From contig JANXSH010000119.1 in NCBI GenBank assembly GCA_025356615.1, forward strand, positions 1 to 8,073: DNA of 8,073 bases, in the 5' to 3' direction. The translations under genes were made by a program, and so were the position numbers. Below the pieces are notes generated by a model. It had not been told where the DNA came from. It made no database searches and saw nothing but the letters and a program-made list of their open reading frames with translations. How positions within the stretch are numbered: position 1 is the first letter of the stretch; each line of letters starts with the position of its first letter. Source of the DNA: Planctomycetia bacterium. GTDB lineage: Bacteria > Planctomycetota > Planctomycetia > Gemmatales > Gemmataceae. This document shows, piece after piece, positions 1-6,994 of this stretch.

Positions 1-3000
1 CTGTGCGGGCCGGCCTTCGCGAGGACCGAGATGTCATTCCAGGCACCGCCGCCGTCTACGGTCTCCAAGATCTGGCCGGTCTGGTTGGTAATGTTGTTTA
101 CGGCACCCCCGACGTAGACGTGGCTTGCGCTCACGGCCAGGATGGCGTTGTCATAATTGCCCTGAGGCGAAGCCGCCCCGGAGAGGTAGTCAGCGGGGCC
201 GCCTGCGGGGGCCCAAGTCTTGCCTCCGGTCGAGCTTTTGAAGACCGCGCGGAACGACCCGTTGACGAACGGAGTCGAAGCGTAGGCGGTCGTGGAATTG
301 AGAGTGGGGCCGGCGACGACGCTGATCTTGATCGAGCCGTTATCGACGCCATCGACCTGACCGACCGGGAACTCGCCCGCTTTGCGCGTGTCCGCACCGC
401 CGCCAGGGGTAGTGATTCCCACGTTGATCACGGGCGGGGCGTTGATGATGCCGCCGATCAGCCCTTGAGGGGACTGGCCCAACGTGCCGCCGAAGCTGAC
501 GGAGTAGGTACTCTGGGTCACATCCTGCGAAGTGAGACCCACCGTCACGATACCGCCGACGCCCCCGATGGTCGAGAGTCCATTCAGCGCTGCTGCGATC
601 GCGCCGGACTGATTGGTGGAGTTGGAGTAGACGATGATGTTGGACGGCCCTGAGCCGTTGAACTTCAACTGGAACTGGAAGCCGTCGGTTTGTTGGTTTT
701 GGACAATTTGGAGCGATTCGACCTGGTCAGCCGGTGCCCCTGGATCGCCGATGTACCAGACCGGAGTCTGCGAGGTGGGATTCTCGCAGCGGTAGACACC
801 GTTGGGGTTCCGGAAGGAGTTCGTCGTGCCGAGGGATGCGTAGAGGACCGGGACGGAAGGACCAGGTCCGTTGCCCTGGTTGGCGATGACGGTATAGATC
901 AGCTGCACATCCGACCAGGTCGCGGTGGCTTGTGGGAAGGTGACGCGGAAATCGTCGTCGGGGCCGGGGGTATTGGGCGGAAAGCCGAGTTGCCCGTTGA
1001 GGAACTGGCGGTTGGGCGTGACGATATTCGTCATGTCGAAATAGACACCCGCCTGCAACCGCCAGAGGCCGGCCTTGCCGGTCGTACCGTTGATGACCCG
1101 GCCGGAGTTGCTATCGCCGTCCGCGACGTAGAGGGTGGTGGGGTTGAACGGATCGACGACGATCTTCGAGATACCCTTGCCATAGAACGGGTTGGTGGGG
1201 GCACCCCCGACCGGGTTGCCGAGTACCAAAGCCCAGGTGACACCGTAGTCGGTGGACTTGTAGATGCCGGTGCCGTAGTACGAGTCGTTCGTGTTGTTGG
1301 TCTCGCCCGTACCGAGGTAGAGAGTACCAGAAGCGCTGGGGTCGATCGCGATGGCCCCGATGTACATCGCGAACTTGGGGTCGCGCCCCTGTTCGATGGT
1401 GTTGACGGTGAAGGTGGCCGGGACGGAAGAGACGAGCTGGGGCACGTCATATCCCGACAGGGTGCCCCCGAAGGTGATCTTGTAGATGCTGCCGGTACGG
1501 ACGACGGTCACGAAGGCACCGTTGTACCCGCTGAGTCCTACGAGGGTGTTCAGGGCCGTCTGGACCTGGAGTCCGGTATCGTTGACCGAGATGGTCGCGA
1601 AATGCACCCCATCGAGGGTTAGCGTGGCGCTCCCGCTCGCTGCGGTGACATTGACGGTCTGGATCTCCGGGATGGAGTCGAACATGGGACGCCAAGACTT
1701 GCCCCCGTCGATCGTCTTCCAGGCTCCGCCGCCGGATGTCGATATGTAGATCACGTTCGGGTCGTTCGGATCGACGACGGAGCCGGTGACACGGCCAGCG
1801 ACGGCGCTGTTGCCTGCGGTCTGCCCGTTGGCGGTCGGCGCGGGGCCGACGGCGAACCACTGGGTCGGGATGTTCGGTAGGTTGGAGTTGCCGATCCCAT
1901 TGACCTGGAGCGGCTCGCCGGCGACGGTGATCGCGCCGGCCAACTGCAAGGAGGCACCATTGGCGATGATCGTACCGCCGGCCCCGTCCCTGGTAATAGT
2001 GATGGGGGCCATCGAGCCAGGCCCACTGGTGATGAGGCCGGTCATGACGTTTTGGTGGAAGCCTCCGAGGCTGCCGCCGAAGGTGACATCGAAACTACCG
2101 GGGATGGCCAGGCCCGTGATCGGGGCGAGCGTCGGAGCGACGGTCACGGCACCGGCGACGGAGGCTGAGCCGCCGATGGTCGTGAGAAGATTCAAGGCCG
2201 CCTGGATTGCGGCAGCGTTGGCGAGCGCAGTAGCGGCGGCGTCGGCGGCGGGGTTGCCGGTGTTGACGACCGTGTAGGTGATCGGAGCCGTCGTCTTGCC
2301 ATTGAACGTCAGGGCGAACTTCGTCGTACCAGCGACGGCTCCCGTCAAGGCGACCTTCTGGACTTCGCCGATGCCGGTGCCACCCAACGCGCCGCTGTCC
2401 GAGATCGTCAGGACGCCCTGGTTGATGAAGGTGGTGCCGCGGTAGGTGCTGGCGGCGGTGAGGTCCACTTCGCCGCCGCCCGTGATGGTGAGGTCCGAAC
2501 CATTGATGGCCGGGTTGGAGGCGTCGTCCACAGGACCGGCGATGATGACACGGGAGTTCGTGTTGGCGAGGATGGTGGCGTTGGAGCCAAGCGTGACGGC
2601 CCCATGCCAGACATCATCCGTCGCGATCATCGGATCCTTGATGGGGGCAGTGCCACCGACGGCAGGCGTGCCGGACAGGATCGTCAGCGCACTATCGCCG
2701 AAGAGGGTGTTGCCCGCGCCGTTCAGGATCAGGTGTTCGCCCCAGATGCCGATGCCGCCCTGGATGCCACCGTTGAGCGTCGTAACCGTGTTGCCCAGTT
2801 CGAGGGCCGCCCCGGCCTCGACGGTCGTCGTCGAATCATTGCCCGCACCGAGGGCGGTGTCGGACTGCACGAGCAGGGCACCGGCGACGATATCGACAGC
2901 CGCCGTATAGGTGTTGGAACTCTGGATGATGAGGCGTTCGGAGCCGAGCTTGGTGATACCTCCACCACCACCGACCTTATTGGGCTGGATGGAGACGTTG

Positions 3001-6000
3001 TAGGTCCAGGCCGTGCCAGGGGGCTGCCCCCCCTCGTTGACGACGATTTCGATCTGAGTCGAGGGGCCACCGGGGCCGGGGGGGCCGTAGAGGACGACGG
3101 CGTTGATTACCATGCCGCCGGTCAGGCCCGTGTCATAGATGAGTGTGCTGCCGGGGGTCCCGCGCGGCCCGTAGTAGATGCGGAAATCGTCGGGGATGGT
3201 GAAAGGATCGAAGACGACGGTTATCGTGCCGCTGAGGGAGCCGGTCTCGATGATGGTCGCGTCTTCTTTCGATCCACCGGAGGCGGTGGAAGGCACGACG
3301 ATGGGCGGCGGTACGACTTCGGATATCTGCCCCGTGAGGGTGAGCTGGCTACGATCCTTGCCGGGAGGGATCGCATCGACTTGCTGGACGCCGATGCCGG
3401 CGATGCCTTTGAGTTGGATCAGGCCGCTGATGTTGTTGGTGTCATCGAGGTTCACGATGGCCCCGGACTTGTTGAGGCCCGACGTGTTGACGATGACCGT
3501 GTTGGCCCCGACGGACGAGACGAGTTTCGGCACGTCTTGACCGGCGAGGGTCCCCTTGAAGGTGATCGTGTAGACGTTGCCGATCTGGACCACGGTCACG
3601 AAGGCACCGGCGTTCCCGTCTGCGATCAGCAGATTGTTCAGGGCCGTCTGGACCGTCGAAGCGGTGGCGGCGGCCAAGATCGGGACCGTGAAATGGATGC
3701 CGTCGAGGGTCAACGTGTAGTTGCTCGCCGAGTTGACGGTGAGAATTTGAGTGCGGTCGAACGGGTGGTCGATACCCAGGCCAGCGATGATGAAGTTGTT
3801 GTTGATGGAGAGAGAGGCACCGGGCGTCTTGGCCTTCAGGTGCAGGGCCGCGCCGTCCTCGACGGTCGTGTAGACTTGCCTGGTCTGGACGAGGTTGGCC
3901 CGCTGGATGCCGAGCGACCCCGTGAATACGCCGGCGGCGGCATTGAATCCGAACGTTTCCGCCGTGATCCAACCGGACTGGATGCTGGTCGTTCCCGTGT
4001 AGGAATTCGCGTTCGGCAGAATGAGTTGGCCGGGGCTGAGTTTGACCAGCGACCCGCCCCCGATATCACCATTGATCGTGAGGCTGTAGTCGTTCGTGAA
4101 GTAGGTGTAGTTGTCGGTGTAGTGTCCCGTCCGCGTGTCGAGTTCCACACCGATGCCTGCAACCCCACCGAGGCCGACGCCGGCGGAGTACGTGTTGATG
4201 CCGCTGATGCTCCGCAGGGCACCCGTTTTGTTGACGCCGGTGCCGTTGATGGTAAGCCCGGTGGACACATTCAGGCCATAGACGGCGTTGACTCCCACGA
4301 TCAGGGCAGGGAGGGAACTCGTGGCGGTCATGAGAGGCAGTTGCGCGGTGCCGACATTGAAGGTGACGCGATAGAGCTTGTCCGATGGCGTCAGGGTGAC
4401 CGTCACGCCACCGGCGGAGCTGACCGACGTGAGGGCGTTCAGCGCGGTCTGGACCTGCCCGGCGGTGGCGTTGAACGCCAGGGCCGTCGTCGTCTTGCCG
4501 TTGAACGTCAGGGTGAAGGTGCCGGTCGTCCCGCTGACGTAGACCTCCTGGGAAGGGCCAGAAGTGAACGTCCCGGCGGTCCCGACGCCATTGAATTGTT
4601 CCTGGACGGGGCCGTTCTTGGTCACACTGTCGAAGCCGAGGTTGCGACCGTGCGTGCGTAGCGCGGTGCCGTCCAGGCCGGAATCGACGCTGAGTTCGAG
4701 GGCCGCACCATTGTTGACGGTCGCGGTTCCTGTGCCGAGAGCCTTGGAGTCGCGGATATTGAGGCTGCCCGCCGAGATCAGAGTGCCGGCCGTGTAGGTG
4801 TCCGCGTTGGTGAGGTTGAGCCGTCCACCTTGGACCTTGACCAGGGAGACCCGACTGTTGATGGGAGCGGCCGGGTCGCTCACGATGCCCGAGATGGTCA
4901 ATTCGGTGTTCGGATTTCCCAGCGAGGGGGTGGCAACGCCGATCAGCACGCTCGGGGAACTGGTGGGGCTGGGGTTGTCGAGGATGACGTTGCCGCCCCA
5001 AATGTTGTTGCCGTTGGCATTGTTCAGTGCGCCGACGCCCCCGAACCCAGGGCCGTTCAGGGTGAGCAACTCGTTGAAGACCTGGAAGCCGATGTAGGGG
5101 TTGGTGACGGCGTTGAAAGGCTTGGTCGGATCCTGGAGGATGCCATTGGGATCGTTCGTGGTCAGGGTGGTGAGCTCGAGCTGGAGCGTACCCGCCTTCC
5201 CTGTGGTCGAGTTAAAGTTGACGATCGTGCCGGCCCCAGGAGAACCGCTGAATGGGCCTGAGACGGCATTTCCGGGAACGCCGGAACCGTCAGCGCCGAG
5301 CGAGAGTGGATCGCGGATCGTGAGGGTTCCCTCGTCCACCGTGGTCGTGCCGCGGTACGTGTTGCCGACGAGGGTAGCGCTGGTATAGGGGGTGCCGATG
5401 AACGTCTTGCCGGTCAGCGAAGCCTGGTAGGAAAAAACAACCTGGCCCGCGCCGAACTTGGTGATGTTATGCCCCGCGCCCGTATCCGTGATCTGGCCCG
5501 AGATGTTGAGTTGCGTGCCGCCGGAAGCGCCCACGCCCCCATCGAGGTCCATCGAAATCGCACCGGCCCAGGTGTTGTTGCCCGAGAAGTTCAGCAGCCC
5601 GCCGTCGTTGGCGGTGCCCAAGCCGTTGAGCTTGAGGCGCTCGTTGATGGCCCCCGTGACGTTGCGGATTTGGAGCTGCGAGTTGGGGTTGACCGTGACG
5701 GTGCCGGCGGCGGCAATCCCTGCGACGGCCGCCCCAGTGCCCAGGGCGTTGGCGTTGGAGATGGCGACGATGCCGCCGCTGTTGGCGAGGACGACCGCGC
5801 CGGTGAAACCGCTGTTGTCGTTCGTCAACTCCAAGGTGCCGCCGCCTGCCTTCGTCAGGGTCTGCGACGCGGCGCTCGGGCCGGCAGTGATCCTGCCCCC
5901 CATGAGGAGGTCGGAGCCGGTGTTGACTGTGAAGGTCTGCTGGGGGCTGCCCGCCGGGGGAGTCAGCTTGACAGCAACGCCGAGGTTCTCGTTGCCGAGG

Positions 6001-6389
6001 TTGGAGCCGACGTTGATGTTCCCGGACAGGCCGATGGCGTTCCCAGCCACGACGTAGCCGGCCGCAGAGAACGTGATCGAGTTGAAGACGAGAGGAACGC
6101 CACCCACTAATGGAACGTTGTTATTCGTGAGGCGGGTCGCGGTCGGGGCGGTGGCACCGAAGACCAAATCGTCGCCCGCCTGCGGAGCCCGACCGAGGGA
6201 CCAGTTGGATGCGGCGCTCCACTGCCCTGCGCCGAGGCCCGTGGCAAGCCCGGTCCAAGCGTCGGTCGCGGGGGCGAGGCGCACCTCGAGCCACTCGAGG
6301 ACGAGTTTGCGTCGTTTCTCGCGGGGCAAGGTCCGATGTTTCTTCTCGAACAGACGTGTCACCAGGCGATCCCAAGCGCTCCGATTCAT
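1..6389 (-). CDS. Giant secreted beta-strand-repeat / BNR beta-propeller protein (3' end outside window)
   Basis: The frame is open from the ATG at 6387-6389 to the left edge: 2129 codons, C-terminus missing. Seen in order: basic N-terminus with an LEPR-like motif (residues 31-42); six autotransporter-associated beta-strand repeats (starting at 178, 309, 516, 781, 1145 and 1300); five ~90-110 residue beta modules (613-704, 881-969, 1342-1449, 1575-1665, 1890-1990); a jelly-roll-like stretch near 1034-1136; and a BNR propeller from about 1530 with Asp-boxes at 1559, 1712, 2052 and 2110. Composition is rich in Gly, Thr, Asn, Ala and Val. I found one cysteine (residue 1868), as is usual for very large exported proteins. 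Family knowledge suggests a cell-surface or secreted adhesin/structural protein; no catalytic residues are visible, so enzyme activity is not supported. The ATG was chosen because GGAAG lies 9 nt upstream and it puts the LEPR-like motif near the N-terminus; an in-frame TTG two codons earlier is possible. No autotransporter barrel is seen, but the C-terminus is absent. Confidence 0.93.
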   Translation of the reverse strand, partial: MNRSAWDRLVTRLFEKKHRTLPREKRRKLVLEWLEVRLAPATDAWTGLATGLGAGQWSAASNWSLGRAPQAGDDLVFGATAPTATRLTNNNVPLVGGVPLVFNSITFSAAGYVVAGNAIGLSGNINVGSNLGNENLGVAVKLTPPAGSPQQTFTVNTGSDLLMGGRITAGPSAASQTLTKAGGGTLELTNDNSGFTGAVVLANSGGIVAISNANALGTGAAVAGIAAAGTVTVNPNSQLQIRNVTGAINERLKLNGLGTANDGGLLNFSGNNTWAGAISMDLDGGVGASGGTQLNISGQITDTGAGHNITKFGAGQVVFSYQASLTGKTFIGTPYTSATLVGNTYRGTTTVDEGTLTIRDPLSLGADGSGVPGNAVSGPFSGSPGAGTIVNFNSTTGKAGTLQLELTTLTTNDPNGILQDPTKPFNAVTNPYIGFQVFNELLTLNGPGFGGVGALNNANGNNIWGGNVILDNPSPTSSPSVLIGVATPSLGNPNTELTISGIVSDPAAPINSRVSLVKVQGGRLNLTNADTYTAGTLISAGSLNIRDSKALGTGTATVNNGAALELSVDSGLDGTALRTHGRNLGFDSVTKNGPVQEQFNGVGTAGTFTSGPSQEVYVSGTTGTFTLTFNGKTTTALAFNATAGQVQTALNALTSVSSAGGVTVTLTPSDKLYRVTFNVGTAQLPLMTATSSLPALIVGVNAVYGLNVSTGLTINGTGVNKTGALRSISGINTYSAGVGLGGVAGIGVELDTRTGHYTDNYTYFTNDYSLTINGDIGGGSLVKLSPGQLILPNANSYTGTTSIQSGWITAETFGFNAAAGVFTGSLGIQRANLVQTRQVYTTVEDGAALHLKAKTPGASLSINNNFIIAGLGIDHPFDRTQILTVNSASNYTLTLDGIHFTVPILAAATASTVQTALNNLLIADGNAGAFVTVVQIGNVYTITFKGTLAGQDVPKLVSSVGANTVIVNTSGLNKSGAIVNLDDTNNISGLIQLKGIAGIGVQQVDAIPPGKDRSQLTLTGQISEVVPPPIVVPSTASGGSKEDATIIETGSLSGTITVVFDPFTIPDDFRIYYGPRGTPGSTLIYDTGLTGGMVINAVVLYGPPGPGGPSTQIEIVVNEGGQPPGTAWTYNVSIQPNKVGGGGGITKLGSERLIIQSSNTYTAAVDIVAGALLVQSDTALGAGNDSTTTVEAGAALELGNTVTTLNGGIQGGIGIWGEHLILNGAGNTLFGDSALTILSGTPAVGGTAPIKDPMIATDDVWHGAVTLGSNATILANTNSRVIIAGPVDDASNPAINGSDLTITGGGEVDLTAASTYRGTTFINQGVLTISDSGALGGTGIGEVQKVALTGAVAGTTKFALTFNGKTTAPITYTVVNTGNPAADAAATALANAAAIQAALNLLTTIGGSASVAGAVTVAPTLAPITGLAIPGSFDVTFGGSLGGFHQNVMTGLITSGPGSMAPITITRDGAGGTIIANGASLQLAGAITVAGEPLQVNGIGNSNLPNIPTQWFAVGPAPTANGQTAGNSAVAGRVTGSVVDPNDPNVIYISTSGGGAWKTIDGGKSWRPMFDSIPEIQTVNVTAASGSATLTLDGVHFATISVNDTGLQVQTALNTLVGLSGYNGAFVTVVRTGSIYKITFGGTLSGYDVPQLVSSVPATFTVNTIEQGRDPKFAMYIGAIAIDPSASGTLYLGTGETNNTNDSYYGTGIYKSTDYGVTWALVLGNPVGGAPTNPFYGKGISKIVVDPFNPTTLYVADGDSNSGRVINGTTGKAGLWRLQAGVYFDMTNIVTPNRQFLNGQLGFPPNTPGPDDDFRVTFPQATATWSDVQLIYTVIANQGNGPGPSVPVLYASLGTTNSFRNPNGVYRCENPTSQTPVWYIGDPGAPADQVESLQIVQNQQTDGFQFQLKFNGSGPSNIIVYSNSTNQSGAIAAALNGLSTIGGVGGIVTVGLTSQDVTQSTYSVSFGGTLGQSPQGLIGGIINAPPVINVGITTPGGGADTRKAGEFPVGQVDGVDNGSIKISVVAGPTLNSTTAYASTPFVNGSFRAVFKSSTGGKTWAPAGGPADYLSGAASPQGNYDNAILAVSASHVYVGGAVNNITNQTGQILETVDGGGAWNDISVLAKAGPH
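421..722 (-). repeat. Intercalated ~100-residue beta module, copy E (inside the propeller)
   Basis: Residues 1890 to about 1990. It starts VESLQIVQNQQTDG and contains FQLKFNGSGPSNI, the helix-like AIAAALNGLSTIGG and YSVSFGGTLGQ. It has the same strand, strand, helix, strand order as A-D but is the most divergent copy. It separates the propeller strand ending P-V-W-Y-I-G-D-P from the part carrying Asp-box 3. Confidence 0.72.
1395..1667 (-). repeat. Intercalated ~90-residue beta module, copy D (inside the propeller)
   Basis: Residues 1575-1665. It starts EIQTVNVTAASGSATLTLDG and contains VQTALNTL, GAFVTVV, YKITFGGTLSG and DVPQLVSSV. It lies between Asp-box 1 (residues 1559-1566) and the next blade strand (Y-I-G-A-I-A-I-D-P), so it interrupts the beta-propeller rather than flanking it. 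Confidence 0.8.
2041..2366 (-). repeat. Intercalated ~110-residue beta module, copy C
   Basis: Residues 1342 to about 1449. It starts EVQKVALTG and contains FALTFNGKTTAPITYTV, the helix-like AAIQAALNLLTTIGG and FDVTFGGSLGG. It is longer than the others because an alanine-rich stretch (A-A-D-A-A-A-T-A-L-A-N-A-A-A) extends the segment before Q-A-A-L-N. Confidence 0.77.
2374..2492 (-). repeat. Autotransporter-associated beta-strand repeat 6
   Basis: Residues 1300 to about 1339. It opens with LTITGGGEVDLTAASTYRG and runs through TTFINQGVLTISDSGALGGTG. Module C begins within a few residues of its A-L-G-G-T-G end, which places that module in the turn where the next strand would normally start. Confidence 0.85.
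2790..2957 (-). repeat. Autotransporter-associated beta-strand repeat 5
   Basis: Residues 1145 to about 1200. It opens with ITKLGSERLIIQSSNTYT, then VDIVAGALLVQSD, TALGAGN and VEAGAALELGN. It directly follows the jelly-roll-like segment, so the solenoid resumes after that insertion. Confidence 0.86.
2980..3290 (-). other. Jelly-roll-like segment between beta-strand repeats 4 and 5
   Basis: Residues about 1034-1136 of the giant protein. Visible elements are ATIIETGSLSGTITVVFD, PDDFRIYYGPRG, a Gly/Pro-rich YGPPGPGGPSTQIEIVVNEGG, and GTAWTYNVSI. Alternating hydrophobic strands with D-D-F-R-I-Y-Y and late V-V-N-E-G resemble P-domain or CUB-like beta sandwiches that occur as inserts in surface proteins. 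This is a resemblance by eye only; a family name is not supported. Confidence 0.45.
3483..3749 (-). repeat. Intercalated ~90-residue beta module, copy B
   Basis: Residues 881-969. It starts ILTVNSASNYTLTLDG and contains VQTALNNL, GAFVTVV, VYTITFKGTLAG and DVPKLVSSV. It is the closest relative of copy D: over residues 913-960 and 1609-1656 I count 32 identities in 48, with no gap. Confidence 0.8.
3835..4049 (-). repeat. Autotransporter-associated beta-strand repeat 4 (degenerate)
   Basis: Residues 781 to about 852. It opens with LVKLSPGQLILPNANSYTG and TTSIQSGWI, then departs from the consensus before a late VEDGAALHLKA strand. The A-L-G-x-G turn is replaced by about 25 residues of other sequence, so this is a divergent copy. 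Confidence 0.75.
4281..4553 (-). repeat. Intercalated ~90-residue beta module, copy A
   Basis: Residues about 613-704. The pattern is V-x-V-S-G, then FTLTFNGKTTTAL, a short helix-like VQTALNAL, then V-T-V-T and YRVTFNV. This strand, strand, Q-x-A-L-N helix, strand order recurs in all five copies. Similar modules are common in giant bacterial surface proteins; I cannot give a family name with certainty. Confidence 0.75.
4683..4844 (-). repeat. Autotransporter-associated beta-strand repeat 3
   Basis: Residues 516 to about 569. It opens with LVKVQGGRLNLTNADTYT, then AGTLISAGSLNIRD, KALGTGTATVNNGAALEL. This is the most canonical of the six copies, including the usual V-x-x-G-A-x-L-x-L strand that follows the A-L-G-T-G turn. 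Confidence 0.88.
5284..5465 (-). repeat. Autotransporter-associated beta-strand repeat 2
   Basis: Residues 309 to about 369. It opens with ITKFGAGQVVFS and continues with YRGTTTVDEGTLTIRD and LSLGADGSG. About 20 extra residues sit between the first strand and the Y-R-G-T-T turn, so the coil carries a longer loop than the usual ~32-residue unit. Confidence 0.85.
5740..5858 (-). repeat. Autotransporter-associated beta-strand repeat 1
   Basis: Residues 178 to about 217. It opens with LTKAGGGTLELTN, then FTGAVVLANSGG, and closes with NANALGTG. This follows the family pattern of L-T-K-x-G-x-G-T-L-x-L, a T-G-x-x-x-V strand turn and an A-L-G-x-G end. It should form one coil of a beta-solenoid. Confidence 0.85.
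6264..6389 (-). other. N-terminal leader with LEPR-like planctomycete motif (in giant CDS)
   Basis: Residues 1-42 are strongly basic (many Arg and Lys between 8 and 30) and end in LVLEWLEVRLAPAT (residues 29-42), followed at once by a W-T-G that opens the beta-strand region. This matches the L-E-x-L-E-x-R-L-x-x-A pattern found at the start of many large planctomycete secreted proteins (the LEPR-XLL type domain). In those proteins it is presumed to be an export or surface-targeting signal, although its mechanism is not settled. There is no classical hydrophobic Sec signal segment before it. Confidence is high for the motif and moderate for its function. Confidence 0.82.
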
Positions 6390-6398
6390 ATTGTGCAA

Positions 6399-6403
6399 CT
6401 TCC
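6399..6403 (-). promoter_or_regulatory. Weak ribosome binding site for the giant CDS
   Basis: GGAAG on the minus strand, 9 nt before the ATG at 6389. It is a modest Shine-Dalgarno match, but it agrees with the start that puts the LEPR-like motif at residue 31. Confidence 0.5.
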
Positions 6404-6505
6404 GAATGAGATCAGGGTGAAATAGAGGAGGCCACGCGGCGCGAAGGAAACGACCTAGAATGAGAACGAGGCAAACGCCGCCTCGAGTCGAAGTATCGAT
6501 CGATC

Positions 6506-6537
6506 ATTATAGAACACCGCCACGCCGAGAAAGTTCC
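6506..6537 (-). promoter_or_regulatory. Promoter candidate for the giant CDS (ECF-like -35 plus TATAAT)
   Basis: Minus strand GGAACTT (6531-6537), a 17-nt spacer, then TCTATAAT (6506-6513). GGAACTT with TCTA downstream resembles promoters of sigmaE-type extracytoplasmic-function sigma factors, while TATAAT is also a perfect housekeeping -10 box. The -10 ends 116 bases before the start codon, implying a leader of roughly 110 nt. Extracytoplasmic sigma control would suit a surface protein, but that is inference. Confidence 0.5.
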
Positions 6538-6774
6538 GGCGGGAGTGTCTCTCGATCCTACCATCCTGGCAGGACGAAGACCACAAGAAGATACGAATGA
6601 ATTCTTCGAGTTCAGGAGCAGCGGAGCCACTTCGATCAGGGGCCGATGCCGACACGCCGCCGTGACCCACGCAATACCATCGGCTGAGTAATTCGACTCG
6701 AAAATTTCGCTCGCTGATTTGGAGGCTGGGGCGAATCCATTTGAGAGTTTCTAGATCCGCCTCTTCGATCCATC

Positions 6775-6792
6775 TCCCTCGATCGAGAGGGA
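6775..6792. repeat. Short inverted repeat in the intergenic region
   Basis: TCCCTC and GAGGGA flank GATCGA: a 6-bp stem with a 6-nt loop, and the centre CTCGATCGAG is itself a perfect palindrome. It could be a binding site or chance; there is no T-tract to make it a terminator. Confidence 0.3.
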
Positions 6793-6994
6793 ACAACCGA
6801 AATATCAGCCCCTACGAAGCCATTCAATCGTACACCCGAGGGACGGCATGTCAAGGATGGGGAATCGCAAAGTCTTGCCAGGCTTCCCAAACCGCCATTC
6901 TATTACTTCGATCCGGTTTGCCCCGAATGTAGGAGGTGGGGCGAAAAAGAGGATGTTGCGGATCACGCTTTCTGCCCCATTCCCGATGGTCGCA

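Larger units (their letters stand above)
1..1800 (-). other. BNR/Asp-box beta-propeller region (partial)
   Basis: From residue ~1530 the giant protein changes to propeller sequence. Asp-boxes (S/T-x-D/T-x-G-x-x-W) are TIDGGKSW (1692-1715), STDYGVTW (1233-1256), SSTGGKTW (213-236) and TVDGGGAW (39-62). The strands before them read VDPNDPNVIYIST, IAIDPSASGTLYLGTGE and IVVDPFNPTTLYVADGD. This is the usual D-P-x-x-P-x-x-x-Y pattern of sortilin/sialidase/VPS10-like propellers. Box 3 lacks the aspartate (Thr instead). The propeller is incomplete at the edge. Such propellers bind glycans or proteins; no sialidase Arg triad or FRIP motif is visible, so hydrolysis is not claimed. Confidence 0.85.
6390..6994. 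other. 605-bp intergenic region, no convincing gene
   Basis: This lies between the start of the giant CDS and the end of the small minus-strand gene. Apart from the promoter and RBS listed separately I see little in it. It is visibly less GC-rich than the flanking coding DNA. A minus-strand open frame of 113 codons (6455-6796) has no recognisable motif and mixed codon use, so I do not call it. No clear rho-independent terminator follows the small gene; a 5-bp GCCCC/GGGGC pair (6920-6942) is too weak. No tRNA or structured RNA was recognised. Confidence 0.6.

Noticed and set aside
690..1622. Plus-strand open frame of 310 codons
   Set aside because: It lies entirely antisense to the propeller region with its Asp-boxes, has the same shadow composition, and shows no ribosome binding site or recognised motif.
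1..1800. Sialidase enzyme activity for the propeller
   Set aside because: Asp-boxes alone are shared by many non-enzymatic propellers. No FRIP motif, Arg triad or catalytic Tyr/Glu arrangement was seen in the available part.
2604..4661. Plus-strand open frame of 685 codons antisense to the giant gene
   Set aside because: It is Asp/Arg/Gly-rich with no domain pattern, as expected for the complement of a GC3-biased coding frame. The minus strand carries clear repeat-domain protein throughout.
1..6389. Possible CRISPR array or tandem DNA repeat
   Set aside because: The repeats are protein-level, unevenly spaced and too divergent in DNA; there are no short identical repeats with regular spacers.
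6455..6796. Minus-strand open frame of 113 codons upstream of the giant gene
   Set aside because: No motif, no good ribosome binding site seen, codon use unlike the neighbours, and it contains the promoter candidate of the giant gene.
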